Assembly: GCF_902459805.1 (NCBI RefSeq) | Contig: NZ_CABPST010000010.1 | Coordinates: forward strand, 124,001 to 188,000 | DNA length: 64,000 nucleotides | Source: Pandoraea bronchicola | GTDB lineage: Bacteria > Pseudomonadota > Gammaproteobacteria > Burkholderiales > Burkholderiaceae | Direction of reading: 5' to 3' | Shown here: positions 33,673 to 42,941 of the stretch, one piece after another | How positions within the stretch are numbered: the stretch's first letter is position 1 | Layout of the letters: each line of letters opens with the position of its first letter | Notes under the pieces: generated by a model | Told to the model about the DNA's origin: nothing | Seen by the model: the letters and a program-made list of their open reading frames with translations, nothing else | Databases searched by the model: none | Made by a program: the position numbers and the translations under genes

Positions 33673-35140
33673 CCTTCAACAAGAACGCCGCCGCGCATCC
33701 CGCAAGCACAACGACGCCGAGCGAGCAAAGAAAGGTGTGGCTGAACGCCAACCCCAGCCAGGCCGGCGCGGCGTGACCTGGCTCGACGAAGAAAGCAGGC
33801 CCTGCGAGGCCGCTTCCCTCAGACGCGAAGCTCGCTATATCGCGCGTGAGCACGACCGTCAGCAAAGCCGCGCCGAGGGCCCCGCTGGCGCACTGCAATA
33901 CGTTAAAACCACTGGTGGCGCTCGCGATTTCCTGCTTACGCAGGGTACTCAGCGCCGCGCTGGTCACTGGCATCATCGTTGCGCCTTTGCCCAAGCCCAA
34001 GACGAAGAGCGCGAGCTCGATGACCCAGAGCGGCGTCGTGTTCTCTAGCGTGCTCAGCATCAAGACAGAGACTGCGATGCACGTGATGCCCACCAGAACA
34101 ACCCTGCCCGCCGCGATCCGGTCCGTGAGGATGCTCGCGATTGGCATGGCCAATATCGCTCCCAGACCTTCTGCGGCAATCAACAGACCGGTGGCGAGTG
34201 GTGAATACCCACGCAACATCTGAAGATACAAGGGCACGAGCAGCGACAGCCCGAAGAACGCAGCACCCAGCAGGAAGCTGGTGAGTGCAGCCGCGCCGAC
34301 AGTTGGGCGTACGAACAAGCGCACGTCGATGAGCGCGCCTTCGAAGCGCAGCGCGTGCACCACGAAGGTGATGATCATCACAGCGCCGAGCAGCACACAT
34401 GCATCCGCACTGATCGAGGCCAGGCTCCCAATCGCCGTCGCCTTTGCCATGCCGTAGATGAAGATCGCCAATCCCGGAGAGAGCAGAAACAGGCCCCGCC
34501 AGTCCAGGGGGCGAGGGCTTTTCGGGTCATCGGTTGTGAGCACACGGTGAGCGGCATACAGCGCTATGGCGCCAATGGGCAGGTTAATGAAAAAGATCCA
34601 GCGCCAGGACACTGCATCGACCAGCCATCCGCCCAAGACCGGGCCCAGGACAGGGCCGATCACAACGGGTATGCCGACAATTCCCATCACCCGCCCCATG
34701 CGTCGCGGGCCCGCCGTCTGGCTTAGCAACGTCATGCCCGTGGGCAGAATCATGCCGCCACCCAGTCCTTGAAGCACACGAAACAGGATGAGCGCAGGCA
34801 TCGACCACGCGATTCCCGACAGCGCGGAGCCAACCAGGAACAGAACGATAGAGAACATGAAAAGACGCTTGGTGCCAAAGCGATCGGCGGCCCAACCCGA
34901 GAGCGGGATGACTGCGGCGAGCGAGAGCATGTAGCCCGTCGATATCCACTGCACGGTCTCCAGTGGCGACTCGAACGCCTTCGTCAGCCCTTGGATAGCG
35001 ACGTTGATGACGGTCGCATCGAGGGTAGACATCAAGGCACCCAGAACGAAGACGCCCATGACACGCAGCAGGTGCGGATCCAGCCTTTGCACTGAAGATG
35101 AGTTCAAGTCGCCGTCAGAAGAGTCCTGTGAGAGGTTCAC
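33626..35140 (-). CDS. MFS transporter, DHA2/EmrB type (14 helices)
   Basis: The 504-residue protein is a proton-driven multidrug-efflux type carrier. After an N-terminal cytoplasmic stretch, about 14 helices follow, starting MGVFVLGALMSTLDATVINV. Motif A is GWAADRFGTKRLF and motif C is VIGPVLGPVLGGWLVDA. I place the start at a GTG (35140) that overlaps the stop of a small upstream ORF as GTGA; the frame is open further up but has no similarity there. The last 17 residues (LKDDGRNKRRAEYITKA) are read from the partial duplicate. It is divergent from the TPR regulator gene and headed by a shared cassette. Confidence 0.85.
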   Translation of the reverse strand: MNLSQDSSDGDLNSSSVQRLDPHLLRVMGVFVLGALMSTLDATVINVAIQGLTKAFESPLETVQWISTGYMLSLAAVIPLSGWAADRFGTKRLFMFSIVLFLVGSALSGIAWSMPALILFRVLQGLGGGMILPTGMTLLSQTAGPRRMGRVMGIVGIPVVIGPVLGPVLGGWLVDAVSWRWIFFINLPIGAIALYAAHRVLTTDDPKSPRPLDWRGLFLLSPGLAIFIYGMAKATAIGSLASISADACVLLGAVMIITFVVHALRFEGALIDVRLFVRPTVGAAALTSFLLGAAFFGLSLLVPLYLQMLRGYSPLATGLLIAAEGLGAILAMPIASILTDRIAAGRVVLVGITCIAVSVLMLSTLENTTPLWVIELALFVLGLGKGATMMPVTSAALSTLRKQEIASATSGFNVLQCASGALGAALLTVVLTRDIASFASEGSGLAGPAFFVEPGHAAPAWLGLAFSHTFLCSLGVVVLAGCAAAFLLKDDGRNKRRAEYITKA

Positions 35141-35220
35141 GCAACGCCCACCATCTCGCGCGGCATCAACTCGCTCGTGGAGCCATCGGCATAGGACGCC
35201 AGTTTGCTTAATTGCTTCAT
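35137..35220 (-). CDS. 27-residue leader peptide coupled to the MFS gene
   Basis: ATG at 35220 opens a small ORF beginning MKQLSKLASYADG and ending GVA. Its TGA overlaps the transporter's GTG by 4 nt. The first residues resemble MNQLSKPANTDAG, the N-terminus of the monooxygenase at 44849, and the small ORF at 52595, which argues that this frame is translated. No Shine-Dalgarno is obvious. Confidence 0.55.
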   Translation of the reverse strand: MKQLSKLASYADGSTSELMPREMVGVA

Positions 35221-35280
35221 GTCGTTTTCTAGGTGTGGGATATGCAGAAGCAGTGTTCCACACCCAGCAAGAAAATGAAG
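35201..35280 (-). repeat. Shared cassette copy E4 (most diverged)
   Basis: Read on the minus strand, this stretch aligns with cassettes at 44826, 49412 and 52572. Shared blocks are TTTTCTTGCTG...ACACTGCTTC upstream and AAAACGACATGAA at the peptide start. It lies between the MFS gene and the divergent TPR regulator. Confidence 0.65.
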
Positions 35281-35336
35281 TCACAGCAGGTGACGGCGCT
35301 TGGATTACGCCAGAACACCCACGTTTCGCCGAATCT

Positions 35337-35353
35337 GTCACCTGATGTGACCT
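35337..35353 (+). promoter_or_regulatory. Putative operator upstream of TPR regulator 1
   Basis: GTCAC-CTGAT-GTGAC (35337-35351) is a perfect 5-bp inverted repeat with a 5-bp gap. Its right half extends to ATGTGACCT (35345-35353), which recurs upstream of the paralogous regulator at 44983-44991. AATAGAAT follows in both as a -10-like element. Confidence 0.45.
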
Positions 35354-35433
35354 GCCCACCCGTGGCGCCGGCCACGCGCCTGGCAAAACGCAATAGAATG
35401 GGTCGGTTGGCAAGAAATAGGTGAGGGCAGAGT

Positions 35434-36987
35434 ATGGCTCAAAGCGAGATCACACCCCTTTATCTGCAGGAAGAGCGCATCAACGCAGCGGTTTACGCTC
35501 TTCTGCAAAGCGAAACCTTTCGGCGTGCAACGCGCATGCGGCAGCTGCTGCAATACGTGGTTGCCGAAACCCTTGCGGGCCGCGGTGAGCGGTTGAAGCA
35601 GTTCAATATTGCCGTGGACGCATTCGGATATGGCAGCGATTTCGATCCGCAGATGCTGACCAGCGTGCGCACCGAAGCGTATCGACTTAGATCCCGGCTC
35701 GAATATTATTATCGAACCGAGGGCGCGACAGACCAAGTGAGAATCTCTCTTCCGAAGGGCGGATTCATGCCCATATTCGAGCTCAGGAGAGAGAATATTC
35801 CGGCGACTGAAGTGCGAGCGGTCGCACGCGCCGTATCCCCGGCCCGATTGTTGATCTTGCCCTTCTCCGGACTGAATATTGCCGACGCGGACATGCTGGT
35901 CGCTTTTCACGACGAGATCAGCCTGCATCTGGCCAACCTCCCCCTGGTGGCGTTGCTGTCGCGCAGCACGAGCTCGAAATTTGGGCAGCTAGGCGCCACC
36001 CTGCGGCAAGTCGCCAGTGAATCTGAGGCCGCCTACGTCATGGAAGGCAGCCTCTTTCGCCAGGACCGGACCTATCGGCTGATCCTGCGCATTATCGATC
36101 CGCAGCAGGACGTAATCGTCTGGTCGACGCGCCACGAACAGCGCGTCGAGGACATGATGGCATTCCAGCGACAGGTCGCCGGCGACGTGGCGGCGTCCGT
36201 TCGGTCGTGGCTCGAGGCCAGGCCGTCGTCGTTCGGGCTCGAGGATGCGATGGCGCCGCGCCAGGTGTTTCGCGACGACGTGCTGCTGCGCGAATACCTG
36301 CGCCTCGGTCACCTCACGTCCGGCAATACCGCCGAGGCGACCTCGATGTTCAACGAGGCCATCATGGCCAGCCCGGGCGAGGGCCTAACGCACACCGCGA
36401 TGGCGCTGGGTCATCTCCAATCCGGGCGTCTCCAGGAGGCCTATAGGGCCGCCGAGCGCGGCGTCGAACTGGCGCCGCACTCAGCGCTCACCCATTCGTC
36501 GCTCGCCGCGATATACCTGCACATGCGTGACTTCGACGGCGCCATCATGTTCGCGCAGAAGTCGCTCGCCCTCGCCCCGGAGTTCGATGCCGTGAAGCTG
36601 CTGCTGGGTGACTGCTATCTACATGCAGGGTTTCACAAGACCGCGATCGCCCAATTGGAGGAAGCGCACCTCCTCATGCACGAACATCCCGCGGCACTGG
36701 CGCACCTCGGCTACGCGTATGCCCGCACAGGCCAACAAGGCGAGGCACGGCGCCTCCTGAACATGCTCCAGGATAGCGCCGACGTTGCGGGCGGTCCCAA
36801 TGCCGCAGCGATGACCTTGATCCACACGGGCCTGGGCGAAGCGGAGCAGGCCTTCGAATGGATGAATCGCGCACTCATGTCCCGCCAGCACTCGCAGCAA
36901 TTGTTGCTGCTCTCGTCGCCGGCCTATGACAGCCTTCGCGCATATCCCCGCTTTAGCGTGCTGGCCGACCGCGCACAACTGTCGTAG
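35434..36987 (+). CDS. TPR-containing putative transcriptional regulator 1
   Basis: The 517-residue protein has three parts. Residues 10-125 form a domain with RMRQLLQYVVAETLAGRGER and VRISLPKGGFMPIFE, seen in regulator-like TPR proteins and probably DNA-binding. Residues 135-265 are a TolB/FlgO-like alpha/beta domain (ILPFSGLNIADADML; YVMEGSLFRQDRTYRL). TPR-like helices run from about 290 to the end. No signal peptide or membrane helix is seen. A paralogue lies at 45086. Relative to it, about 15 residues are missing before the first TPR. The divergent position suggests control of the MFS unit. Confidence 0.75.
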   Translation: MAQSEITPLYLQEERINAAVYALLQSETFRRATRMRQLLQYVVAETLAGRGERLKQFNIAVDAFGYGSDFDPQMLTSVRTEAYRLRSRLEYYYRTEGATDQVRISLPKGGFMPIFELRRENIPATEVRAVARAVSPARLLILPFSGLNIADADMLVAFHDEISLHLANLPLVALLSRSTSSKFGQLGATLRQVASESEAAYVMEGSLFRQDRTYRLILRIIDPQQDVIVWSTRHEQRVEDMMAFQRQVAGDVAASVRSWLEARPSSFGLEDAMAPRQVFRDDVLLREYLRLGHLTSGNTAEATSMFNEAIMASPGEGLTHTAMALGHLQSGRLQEAYRAAERGVELAPHSALTHSSLAAIYLHMRDFDGAIMFAQKSLALAPEFDAVKLLLGDCYLHAGFHKTAIAQLEEAHLLMHEHPAALAHLGYAYARTGQQGEARRLLNMLQDSADVAGGPNAAAMTLIHTGLGEAEQAFEWMNRALMSRQHSQQLLLLSSPAYDSLRAYPRFSVLADRAQLS

Positions 36988-37017
36988 GGCGTCGCGGCCA
37001 GATCTTCGTCCGTAGCC

Positions 37018-38166
37018 CTAGGGGGCAACGGCCACGTCGATGCGCCGTTCTCCCAGTACAGACAGTCCATACCCCGACACGGCAACCAGACTGTGCCGGT
37101 GGTTCGATAGCAGGATAACTTGCCGGATACCGAGCTCGGCCAGCACCATGGCGCCGGCGCCGTAGTCACGAAGCTCCTTGACCTCCGCGTCGCGGTCATC
37201 CTGGCCGCGCAGCCGCACCGCCGCAGTGAACGCGTCAGCGCGCGGCTTGTTAATGATCACCACGACGCCAGCCCCTTCCTTGGCAATCATTTGCATCGAC
37301 TGCGCGAGATAGGACGATTGCTCGCCGACCTCGCCAAAAGCGTCGGCAAAAATCGACAGCGCATGCATTCGCACCAGTACCGGCCGTTCAGGGTCGATGA
37401 CACCCTTGACCAGCGCCACCTGCTCGGTCTTGCTCGCCTTGTTCCAGAACACGTGCGCCTGCCACGGGCCGCCCCACCTGCTATGGAAGGCCACCGCAGC
37501 TCGTTGTTCGAGGGGATGGTCGTGAAGCAGCCGGTGCGCGATCAGGTCGCGGATCGTGCCGATCTTCATGCCGTGTTTCCGCGCGAATACGATCAGATCA
37601 TCCAGGCGCGCCATCGTGCCATCGTCCTTCATGATTTCGCAGATGACCCCGGACGGGTTGAGCCCGGCCAAGCGCGCCACGTCCACCGAGGCTTCCGTGT
37701 GGCCCGCGCGAATCAGCACGCCGCCGTCCCGTGCGCGCAACGGAAAGACATGCCCCGGGCTCACGATGTCCGCCGGACCTTTGGCGGTGTCGATGGCCAC
37801 AGAGATCGTTCGCGCCCTGTCCGCCGCCGAGATCCCGGTGCTCACGCCCTCACGCGCCTCGATCGACACGGTGAACGCAGTTTCGTGGCGCGTTCCGTTC
37901 GCGCGGCTCATCGGCTCCAGCCTGAGCTGATCAACGCGCTCCTCGGACAGCGCAAGACAGATCAATCCCCTGCCATGCGTTGCCATGAAGTTGATTGCCT
38001 CCGGCGTCGCCATCTGCGCCGGAATGACCAGATCCCCCTCGTTTTCGCGGTCCTCGTCGTCCACCAGGATGAACATGCGCCCGTTACGTGCCTCGTTGAT
38101 GATCTCCTGCGCAGAGGATATCCGTGTTTCGGTCTCGCGGACCTGCCTGATTCCGTCGTTGATCAT
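37018..38166 (-). CDS. RibBX: 3,4-dihydroxy-2-butanone 4-phosphate synthase with a degenerate RibA domain
   Basis: The 382-residue protein has an intact RibB half (residues about 15-215): [29 protein letters not shown] and [18 protein letters not shown]. It converts ribulose 5-phosphate to the four-carbon riboflavin precursor. The RibA-like half lacks the zinc cysteines: where RibA has HSECATGDLFGSLRCDCGP, this one reads [25 protein letters not shown] is also gone. The RibBX variant is known in proteobacteria. GAGGG precedes the ATG at 38166. No FMN riboswitch is recognisable in the 144-bp gap upstream. Confidence 0.9.
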   Translation of the reverse strand: MINDGIRQVRETETRISSAQEIINEARNGRMFILVDDEDRENEGDLVIPAQMATPEAINFMATHGRGLICLALSEERVDQLRLEPMSRANGTRHETAFTVSIEAREGVSTGISAADRARTISVAIDTAKGPADIVSPGHVFPLRARDGGVLIRAGHTEASVDVARLAGLNPSGVICEIMKDDGTMARLDDLIVFARKHGMKIGTIRDLIAHRLLHDHPLEQRAAVAFHSRWGGPWQAHVFWNKASKTEQVALVKGVIDPERPVLVRMHALSIFADAFGEVGEQSSYLAQSMQMIAKEGAGVVVIINKPRADAFTAAVRLRGQDDRDAEVKELRDYGAGAMVLAELGIRQVILLSNHRHSLVAVSGYGLSVLGERRIDVAVAP

Positions 38167-38310
38167 GTTAAGTCCCTCTGTTGCACCTCGGCCGGCCACC
38201 CGCCGACGCCGCCAATCAAGGCCGCACCGGGAAGAGACCTTCCTGGCCGCGGCACCGTATGAACGCCGATCCCCAGACTTTGGCCAAGGATCTTGAATGT
38301 CATTTTCAAC

Positions 38311-40572
38311 CTATAACTTGTAGCGAAAACCGACATAAACGGAGCGTGGCTGTCCAAGACCCTGCCCACGAGAATTGGTCGCACCAGGCGCTAGCGCGAT
38401 ATGTTGACTGGTCGAGACCAGACCACCAGTCACCGCGTATCTAGTGTTGAATGCGTTCTCCAGAATGCCAAACATCTCCCAATGCTTATTGATGCGATAT
38501 TGGAAATTGGCGCTCGCGACAAAGTATCCTGGCACCTTTCCCATGGCGTTGATTTCATCACCGAAATAGTAGGAACTCGATACTGCTCGCAGCGAGGTCC
38601 CGACGACCCAGTTCGGCGTCACGTCGACTTTCATGCTCACTATCAACTGGTGCCTTGGCTCGTTTGGCAATACGTTTCCCGGTTTCACATGAATGTAGCC
38701 ACTTGCGTCTGCTGAAGTATTGATTGGCTGAAAGAGCGAGAACGACGATTTGAAACGGGCATCGGTGTAGATGTAACCGACGGAGGTCGTCACCGCACCG
38801 ATGCCAATCTCAGCCCCAAGCTTCACTCCCTGCCGGCGTACCACGCCGACGTTGGCAAGCGACGGCCGGCCGGTACTTGCTGCCACGTAGGTATAGTCAG
38901 AAATGTCGGTGCGGTATAGGGCGGCGTTCCAGGCTAATTGGGCGCCAGCTATCGGAAAGCCCAGGTCTGACAACTGACCGCGGAGGCCGATTTTGTAGGT
39001 GTGATAAATAGATTGATTCGTGATCGTGTCGGAAACAAACCAGGGCGGCACCGAATTGCATGCCGATTCCCTGTCCTCACAAAACGTTCCCGAAGGCGAG
39101 AGCACGCGAGCCGCCTCTGAATAGCCACCATAGGCGATCAATCCCGGCGCAATCGCATAAGTCGCTCCGACGGAAGGAGCGAAATGGGTAAAAGTGCGAT
39201 TTTGGTTAAACGACGGGCGCGTGCCGCGCAGGTCGCGCTGTTCAACACGCGAATAGCTGAAGCGCCCGCCGGCAGCGACTTTCAGTTTATCGGTGATGTC
39301 AACAGCATCGGTCGCGTACAGCCCAACATAGTCGGCGGTTGCGTTGGCGTCTTCCGGCAGGCCTGTCGGCGGGGAGTTGGTTGTACCAAGATTGGTCCCA
39401 TAGCCTCCGTCGTCGTTCATGGTGCCGATAAGCTGTCTGTAGTTGGCCCACGCGTGCGCCCGGTTGTAGTCGATACCCATGGTGAGATTGTTGGGGCGCC
39501 CCAAAAGCTGTCCACGATTGGATGCGCTTGCCGCCGCCCCCCATGATGTCGTCTCGCTTTTCAACACTTGTTGATAGGCGTAGTAATCAGCGCCGGCAGA
39601 GCGAAACTGATTGCCATTGATGTCCATGTATGGCGCACCGAGACTGCAGAGTAAGGTCGGGTCGCTCGAACAATCGTTCACCAGGGCGCCGCCAAGCGTG
39701 ATCACCTGCGTGCTTTTGAATTTACCGAACGATAGTTTGCTCTGAGCCGTCCACCCGTCACCCAGGGCGTAGCTTCCAGTGAGTTTGAGGTGAGTGCTGT
39801 TCGTGCCGAACGAAGAAGGATAATTGAGTTGTGCCGTTGGATCTGCCGCAATGAGTTCCACGGGTGACAGCAGCGCACCCTTGTTAGTGCTCGATACGGT
39901 ATGCACGATGAAATGGTATTCGTTGCCTCCAGTTCGCCAGCCCAGATCACCGTGAGCCTGCCGCATTCGGGCGCCGGCATGCTGTTGCCAGCCATTGTCC
40001 TTGACGTCGCTGTAGGCGCCGAATAGCGCAAAGTCGCCGATCTGCCCACCTGCCTGCGTCAGTCCCTGAATGCGTCCGTAGGAACCACCCATTAAATTTA
40101 TTTCGGCCCCATGATAAGTAAAGCCATTTGCCAGAGGAGCCGGCCCCAACAATGCGTCAAATCCATCGAGGAGAGCGACAGGGCCGATGCCGGCGAGGGC
40201 AGGGCCGGGCATGATGCGGGTATTGGATATCTTAAAGTCGGGCTCGCCAGCCCCAATGGGTATGGGAAATACAGGCCCGACCTCGGTCTTGGGTACGCTC
40301 ATCATTGGCAGGTCAATGGCGCCTGACGGTGGCGGTTCTCCAGGACCGGACGACGGCGGTGCATGCATGCTGGAAGCGCTGTCTGGCCCAGGCATCGGGC
40401 TTGGGGTGGCGCTCGAAGCGGCGGCCGTAGGTGGTGCACTTGCGGCGTCGGCGCTCGACGCAGCGGCCTCAGGTGGTGCACTTGCGGCGTCCGCTTTCCC
40501 GATCGTGAGGGCGAGCGGCACGCTTGCCGCCAGCAGAAAGGGGAGCCACGGAGATCGGCTCGGTGTATTCAT
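38311..40572 (-). CDS. TonB-dependent receptor-like outer-membrane barrel with eroded plug
   Basis: The 753-residue protein has a signal peptide (residues 1-30, LPFLLAASVPLALTIGKADA) and an Ala/Ser/Pro-rich repetitive stretch to about 85. A short remnant of a plug domain follows (about 90-160). Then come barrel strands, from INLMGGSYGRIQGLTQAGG to the C-terminal SVYVGFRYKL. The usual plug signatures (a TonB box, an RGF-type block, the G-G-V/A-I/L-N/S block) are not recognisable. AGGAGA precedes the ATG. It may import a substrate or flavin-related compound, or be an open or failing channel; sequence does not say. Confidence 0.75.
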   Translation of the reverse strand: MNTPSRSPWLPFLLAASVPLALTIGKADAASAPPEAAASSADAASAPPTAAASSATPSPMPGPDSASSMHAPPSSGPGEPPPSGAIDLPMMSVPKTEVGPVFPIPIGAGEPDFKISNTRIMPGPALAGIGPVALLDGFDALLGPAPLANGFTYHGAEINLMGGSYGRIQGLTQAGGQIGDFALFGAYSDVKDNGWQQHAGARMRQAHGDLGWRTGGNEYHFIVHTVSSTNKGALLSPVELIAADPTAQLNYPSSFGTNSTHLKLTGSYALGDGWTAQSKLSFGKFKSTQVITLGGALVNDCSSDPTLLCSLGAPYMDINGNQFRSAGADYYAYQQVLKSETTSWGAAASASNRGQLLGRPNNLTMGIDYNRAHAWANYRQLIGTMNDDGGYGTNLGTTNSPPTGLPEDANATADYVGLYATDAVDITDKLKVAAGGRFSYSRVEQRDLRGTRPSFNQNRTFTHFAPSVGATYAIAPGLIAYGGYSEAARVLSPSGTFCEDRESACNSVPPWFVSDTITNQSIYHTYKIGLRGQLSDLGFPIAGAQLAWNAALYRTDISDYTYVAASTGRPSLANVGVVRRQGVKLGAEIGIGAVTTSVGYIYTDARFKSSFSLFQPINTSADASGYIHVKPGNVLPNEPRHQLIVSMKVDVTPNWVVGTSLRAVSSSYYFGDEINAMGKVPGYFVASANFQYRINKHWEMFGILENAFNTRYAVTGGLVSTSQHIALAPGATNSRGQGLGQPRSVYVGFRYKL

Positions 40573-40945
40573 GTTTTTGTCTCCTATAAATCAAGCTTTT
40601 CTCCGTCCGGCATGATGGGGCTCTAACGGCCTGTTCCGGACGGGTGCTCTTGTGTGCGCTCCTACCGAGCGCGCATCTTTTTCGACTGACCTTTCGCGCG
40701 GACGTGAAAGGCTTCGATGCGGATGGGGCCAACAGATGCTGGTTGATTCCACGGCGCTGCGGCGCGTGGGCTTTGTCGAACAAAGTCACTGCGTCGCGCG
40801 CGCCCGCTGCCCCTTGGGATCGATGTGGTTCCGACGTTCGGCGTTGTGCTTACAAGGCAAAGCGATCTGACGACTTCGACGCCCACACCCTACCGGCTGG
40901 GCCTCGCCGCCATGCACCAACGCCCGCAGACGATTGAGAATCCGC
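40573..40945. other. Gene-free gap between the TonB-type gene and monooxygenase 1
   Basis: No protein or RNA gene is supported. The part next to 40572 holds the Shine-Dalgarno (AGGAGA) and presumably a promoter of the receptor gene. No clear -10/-35 pair or terminator was found. Confidence 0.45.
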
Positions 40946-42313
40946 TTATGGGCGAGGTTCTTCCATCTTCGGCTTTGCGCTGCGTTCGGGCACCGCTCCG
41001 CCAAACATGGCAAAGGGCGGGTGACCGAGGAGTCGGCGACCGTTGACCTCCGCCTGCGGGTCGAGGCGAATGGCGCCGTGCGATGTCAGGACGCGGGCAT
41101 CCCGGACGAAGCGTTGAATCGGGTTGCCGAGGCCGACGGTGGACGAGCCAATCGTCTTCTGCAGGAGGTTGATCGCGTCTTCGCAAAGGTTGGCGACGTA
41201 CGCAACACTAAGGCTGATTTCGCTCTCCTCCTCACGCGAGAAGTCGCGACCCTCAGCCGTTCGCGCGTCGACCTGGTCAGCGATGCCTTCGAGCGTTGCA
41301 GCGGAAACATTGATCATCGCCAGAGCCTTTCCTGCGGCGACCTGCGCGCTCGCCATGTCACCGATCGTCGGGTACGGAAGGCTGAAGGGCTGGCGCTTGT
41401 TGGCTTGCGCGATGAAGCAGGAGAGCGTGCCACGAGCCATGCCCAGCACAATCGCGGCGTCGGCAATCGATACCGTAATGAGCAGTGCGGTTCCGTGCTG
41501 CCGGTAGCCAGGCCCGCTGTAGCGCTGGTGCAATTCGCCGAACCGCCTCGGGTATTCCGCAAGGTCGAGGAATCGATGCTCTGGAACGAAGGTCTCGGTT
41601 GCGACCCGAATCGAGTTGCTCGAGGTTCCCGACAGCCCGCTCACATGCCAGTCGTCGACGATCTCGTAGTCGGGCCGCGGCAACACGACGACACCGCGGC
41701 CGGTGCCTGGGTGGGTGGCCGGGTCGTACTCGATACCGAGCATGGCCCAGCGGGCGTGCTTACAGCCGCTTCCGAACGCCCATTTTCCTTCGATCATCCA
41801 CCCGCCCTCGACGCGACGGCCGCGGCCCACGTTCGTGGCGAACACCGAGGCTCCGACTACAGCGGGTCCAACCCATCCTTGCGCGTCGGCACGAACCTCG
41901 TCGACGATCTTGGGGTCGAGGGCCAACAAGTTCTTGACCCCAATTCCCACGAAGGCCGCCCATCCCGCTGACCCGTCTGCCTCTCCAAGAACGCTGATGA
42001 TCTCAAGCAGGTCGCGTGTACCAAGCCCGTACCCACCCCACTCGATGGGCATGGTCATCTTGTAGACGCCCGCATCATCGAGCGCCTTGAGCACTTGCGG
42101 CGTCAGCGCGCCGATTCGCTCGCCTTCCTGAGCCTGTTGGCGAATGAGTGGCATCAGCGCCCGCACCTTGGCGGCGATGGCGCGGCCTGCGTCGGTGAGC
42201 CAAGGCGACTCAACGGCACCAGTCGGTGCCGTTGGGGGAAATGGCGGATGGCCATCCGGCCCCACAGGGGGAGCCAGCACCTGATCGCGAATTGATTTAT
42301 TAGGAAGTGACAT
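40946..42313 (-). CDS. Acyl-CoA dehydrogenase-fold flavin monooxygenase 1 (group D)
   Basis: The 455-residue protein belongs with two-component oxygenases such as HsaA and DszC, not with true acyl-CoA dehydrogenases. Signs are the N-terminal VYKMTMPIEWGGYGLGTRDL, EGKWAFGSGCKHARWAM, the flavin-site block DDWHVSGLSGTSSNSIRV and the late VLTSHGAIRLDPQAEVNG, where the His is the expected catalytic base. These enzymes use reduced FMN or FAD from a separate reductase and oxygen. I start at MSLPNKSIRDQ (42313). It is the fourth gene of the unit starting at 44849 and lies 31 nt after the FMN reductase. The substrate is unknown. Confidence 0.87.
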   Translation of the reverse strand: MSLPNKSIRDQVLAPPVGPDGHPPFPPTAPTGAVESPWLTDAGRAIAAKVRALMPLIRQQAQEGERIGALTPQVLKALDDAGVYKMTMPIEWGGYGLGTRDLLEIISVLGEADGSAGWAAFVGIGVKNLLALDPKIVDEVRADAQGWVGPAVVGASVFATNVGRGRRVEGGWMIEGKWAFGSGCKHARWAMLGIEYDPATHPGTGRGVVVLPRPDYEIVDDWHVSGLSGTSSNSIRVATETFVPEHRFLDLAEYPRRFGELHQRYSGPGYRQHGTALLITVSIADAAIVLGMARGTLSCFIAQANKRQPFSLPYPTIGDMASAQVAAGKALAMINVSAATLEGIADQVDARTAEGRDFSREEESEISLSVAYVANLCEDAINLLQKTIGSSTVGLGNPIQRFVRDARVLTSHGAIRLDPQAEVNGRRLLGHPPFAMFGGAVPERSAKPKMEEPRP

Positions 42314-42344
42314 GTCTAATTTTCTTGGCAAATGTTTAGGTATC

Positions 42345-42941
42345 TTAAGTAACTTGGCCAACTGCGTAGCGCGTTGAACGTGCCGCAAATTCGACAACTT
42401 GGCGGCCGACCAAATTCAGCTGGTTGGCCGCGGCCTGGTCCTGGCAGGCGCCGTCGGAGAAAACCCGCTCGCTCGTATTGATCGCGGCTCCCATCGGGGT
42501 GGGCCAGCCACGCAGCGAGTGGACGATCAAGCGCAGCGCACCAAGCGTTCCGCCGGTCGCCTGCCAGCCATAGGCGGTGGCGATCAAACCGACGGGGACA
42601 CCGTCCAGATAGACCCGCTCGTCCTTCGCCATTTCTTCGAAATAGTCGATCGCATTCTTGACGAGGCCGGAAATGGTTCCGTGATAGCCGGGGCTTGCGA
42701 TGAGGAGGCCGTCCGCGGCACGGACGGCTTCGATCAATGCGTGTCCATCACCATTGCGCGCGGTGCAACCGGGTACATAGTGAGGCAGTGCGAGTAGATA
42801 CTCTCCGCCAAAGAGCTGGGTCCGCCCACCTGCCGCTTCGGCAACCGCAAGCGCAACACCCAGCGCCTGCTCGGTCGATGAGCCCTTTACGGATGTACCA
42901 CCGATGCCCACGATGAACGGCTTGGAAGAGAGTGTTTTCAT
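42345..42941 (-). CDS. NADPH-dependent FMN reductase
   Basis: The 198-residue flavodoxin-like protein starts MKTLSSKPFIVGIGGTSVKG; the GTSVKGSSTE loop binds flavin phosphate and SPGYHGTISGLVKNAIDYF is the family signature (SsuE/MsuE type). It should supply reduced FMN to the neighbouring monooxygenases. It overlaps the nitroreductase gene by 4 nt (ATGA). Confidence 0.92.
   Translation of the reverse strand: MKTLSSKPFIVGIGGTSVKGSSTEQALGVALAVAEAAGGRTQLFGGEYLLALPHYVPGCTARNGDGHALIEAVRAADGLLIASPGYHGTISGLVKNAIDYFEEMAKDERVYLDGVPVGLIATAYGWQATGGTLGALRLIVHSLRGWPTPMGAAINTSERVFSDGACQDQAAANQLNLVGRQVVEFAARSTRYAVGQVT

Noticed and set aside
38167-38310. FMN riboswitch upstream of ribBX
   Set aside because: None of the conserved RFN blocks could be recognised by eye on the coding strand.
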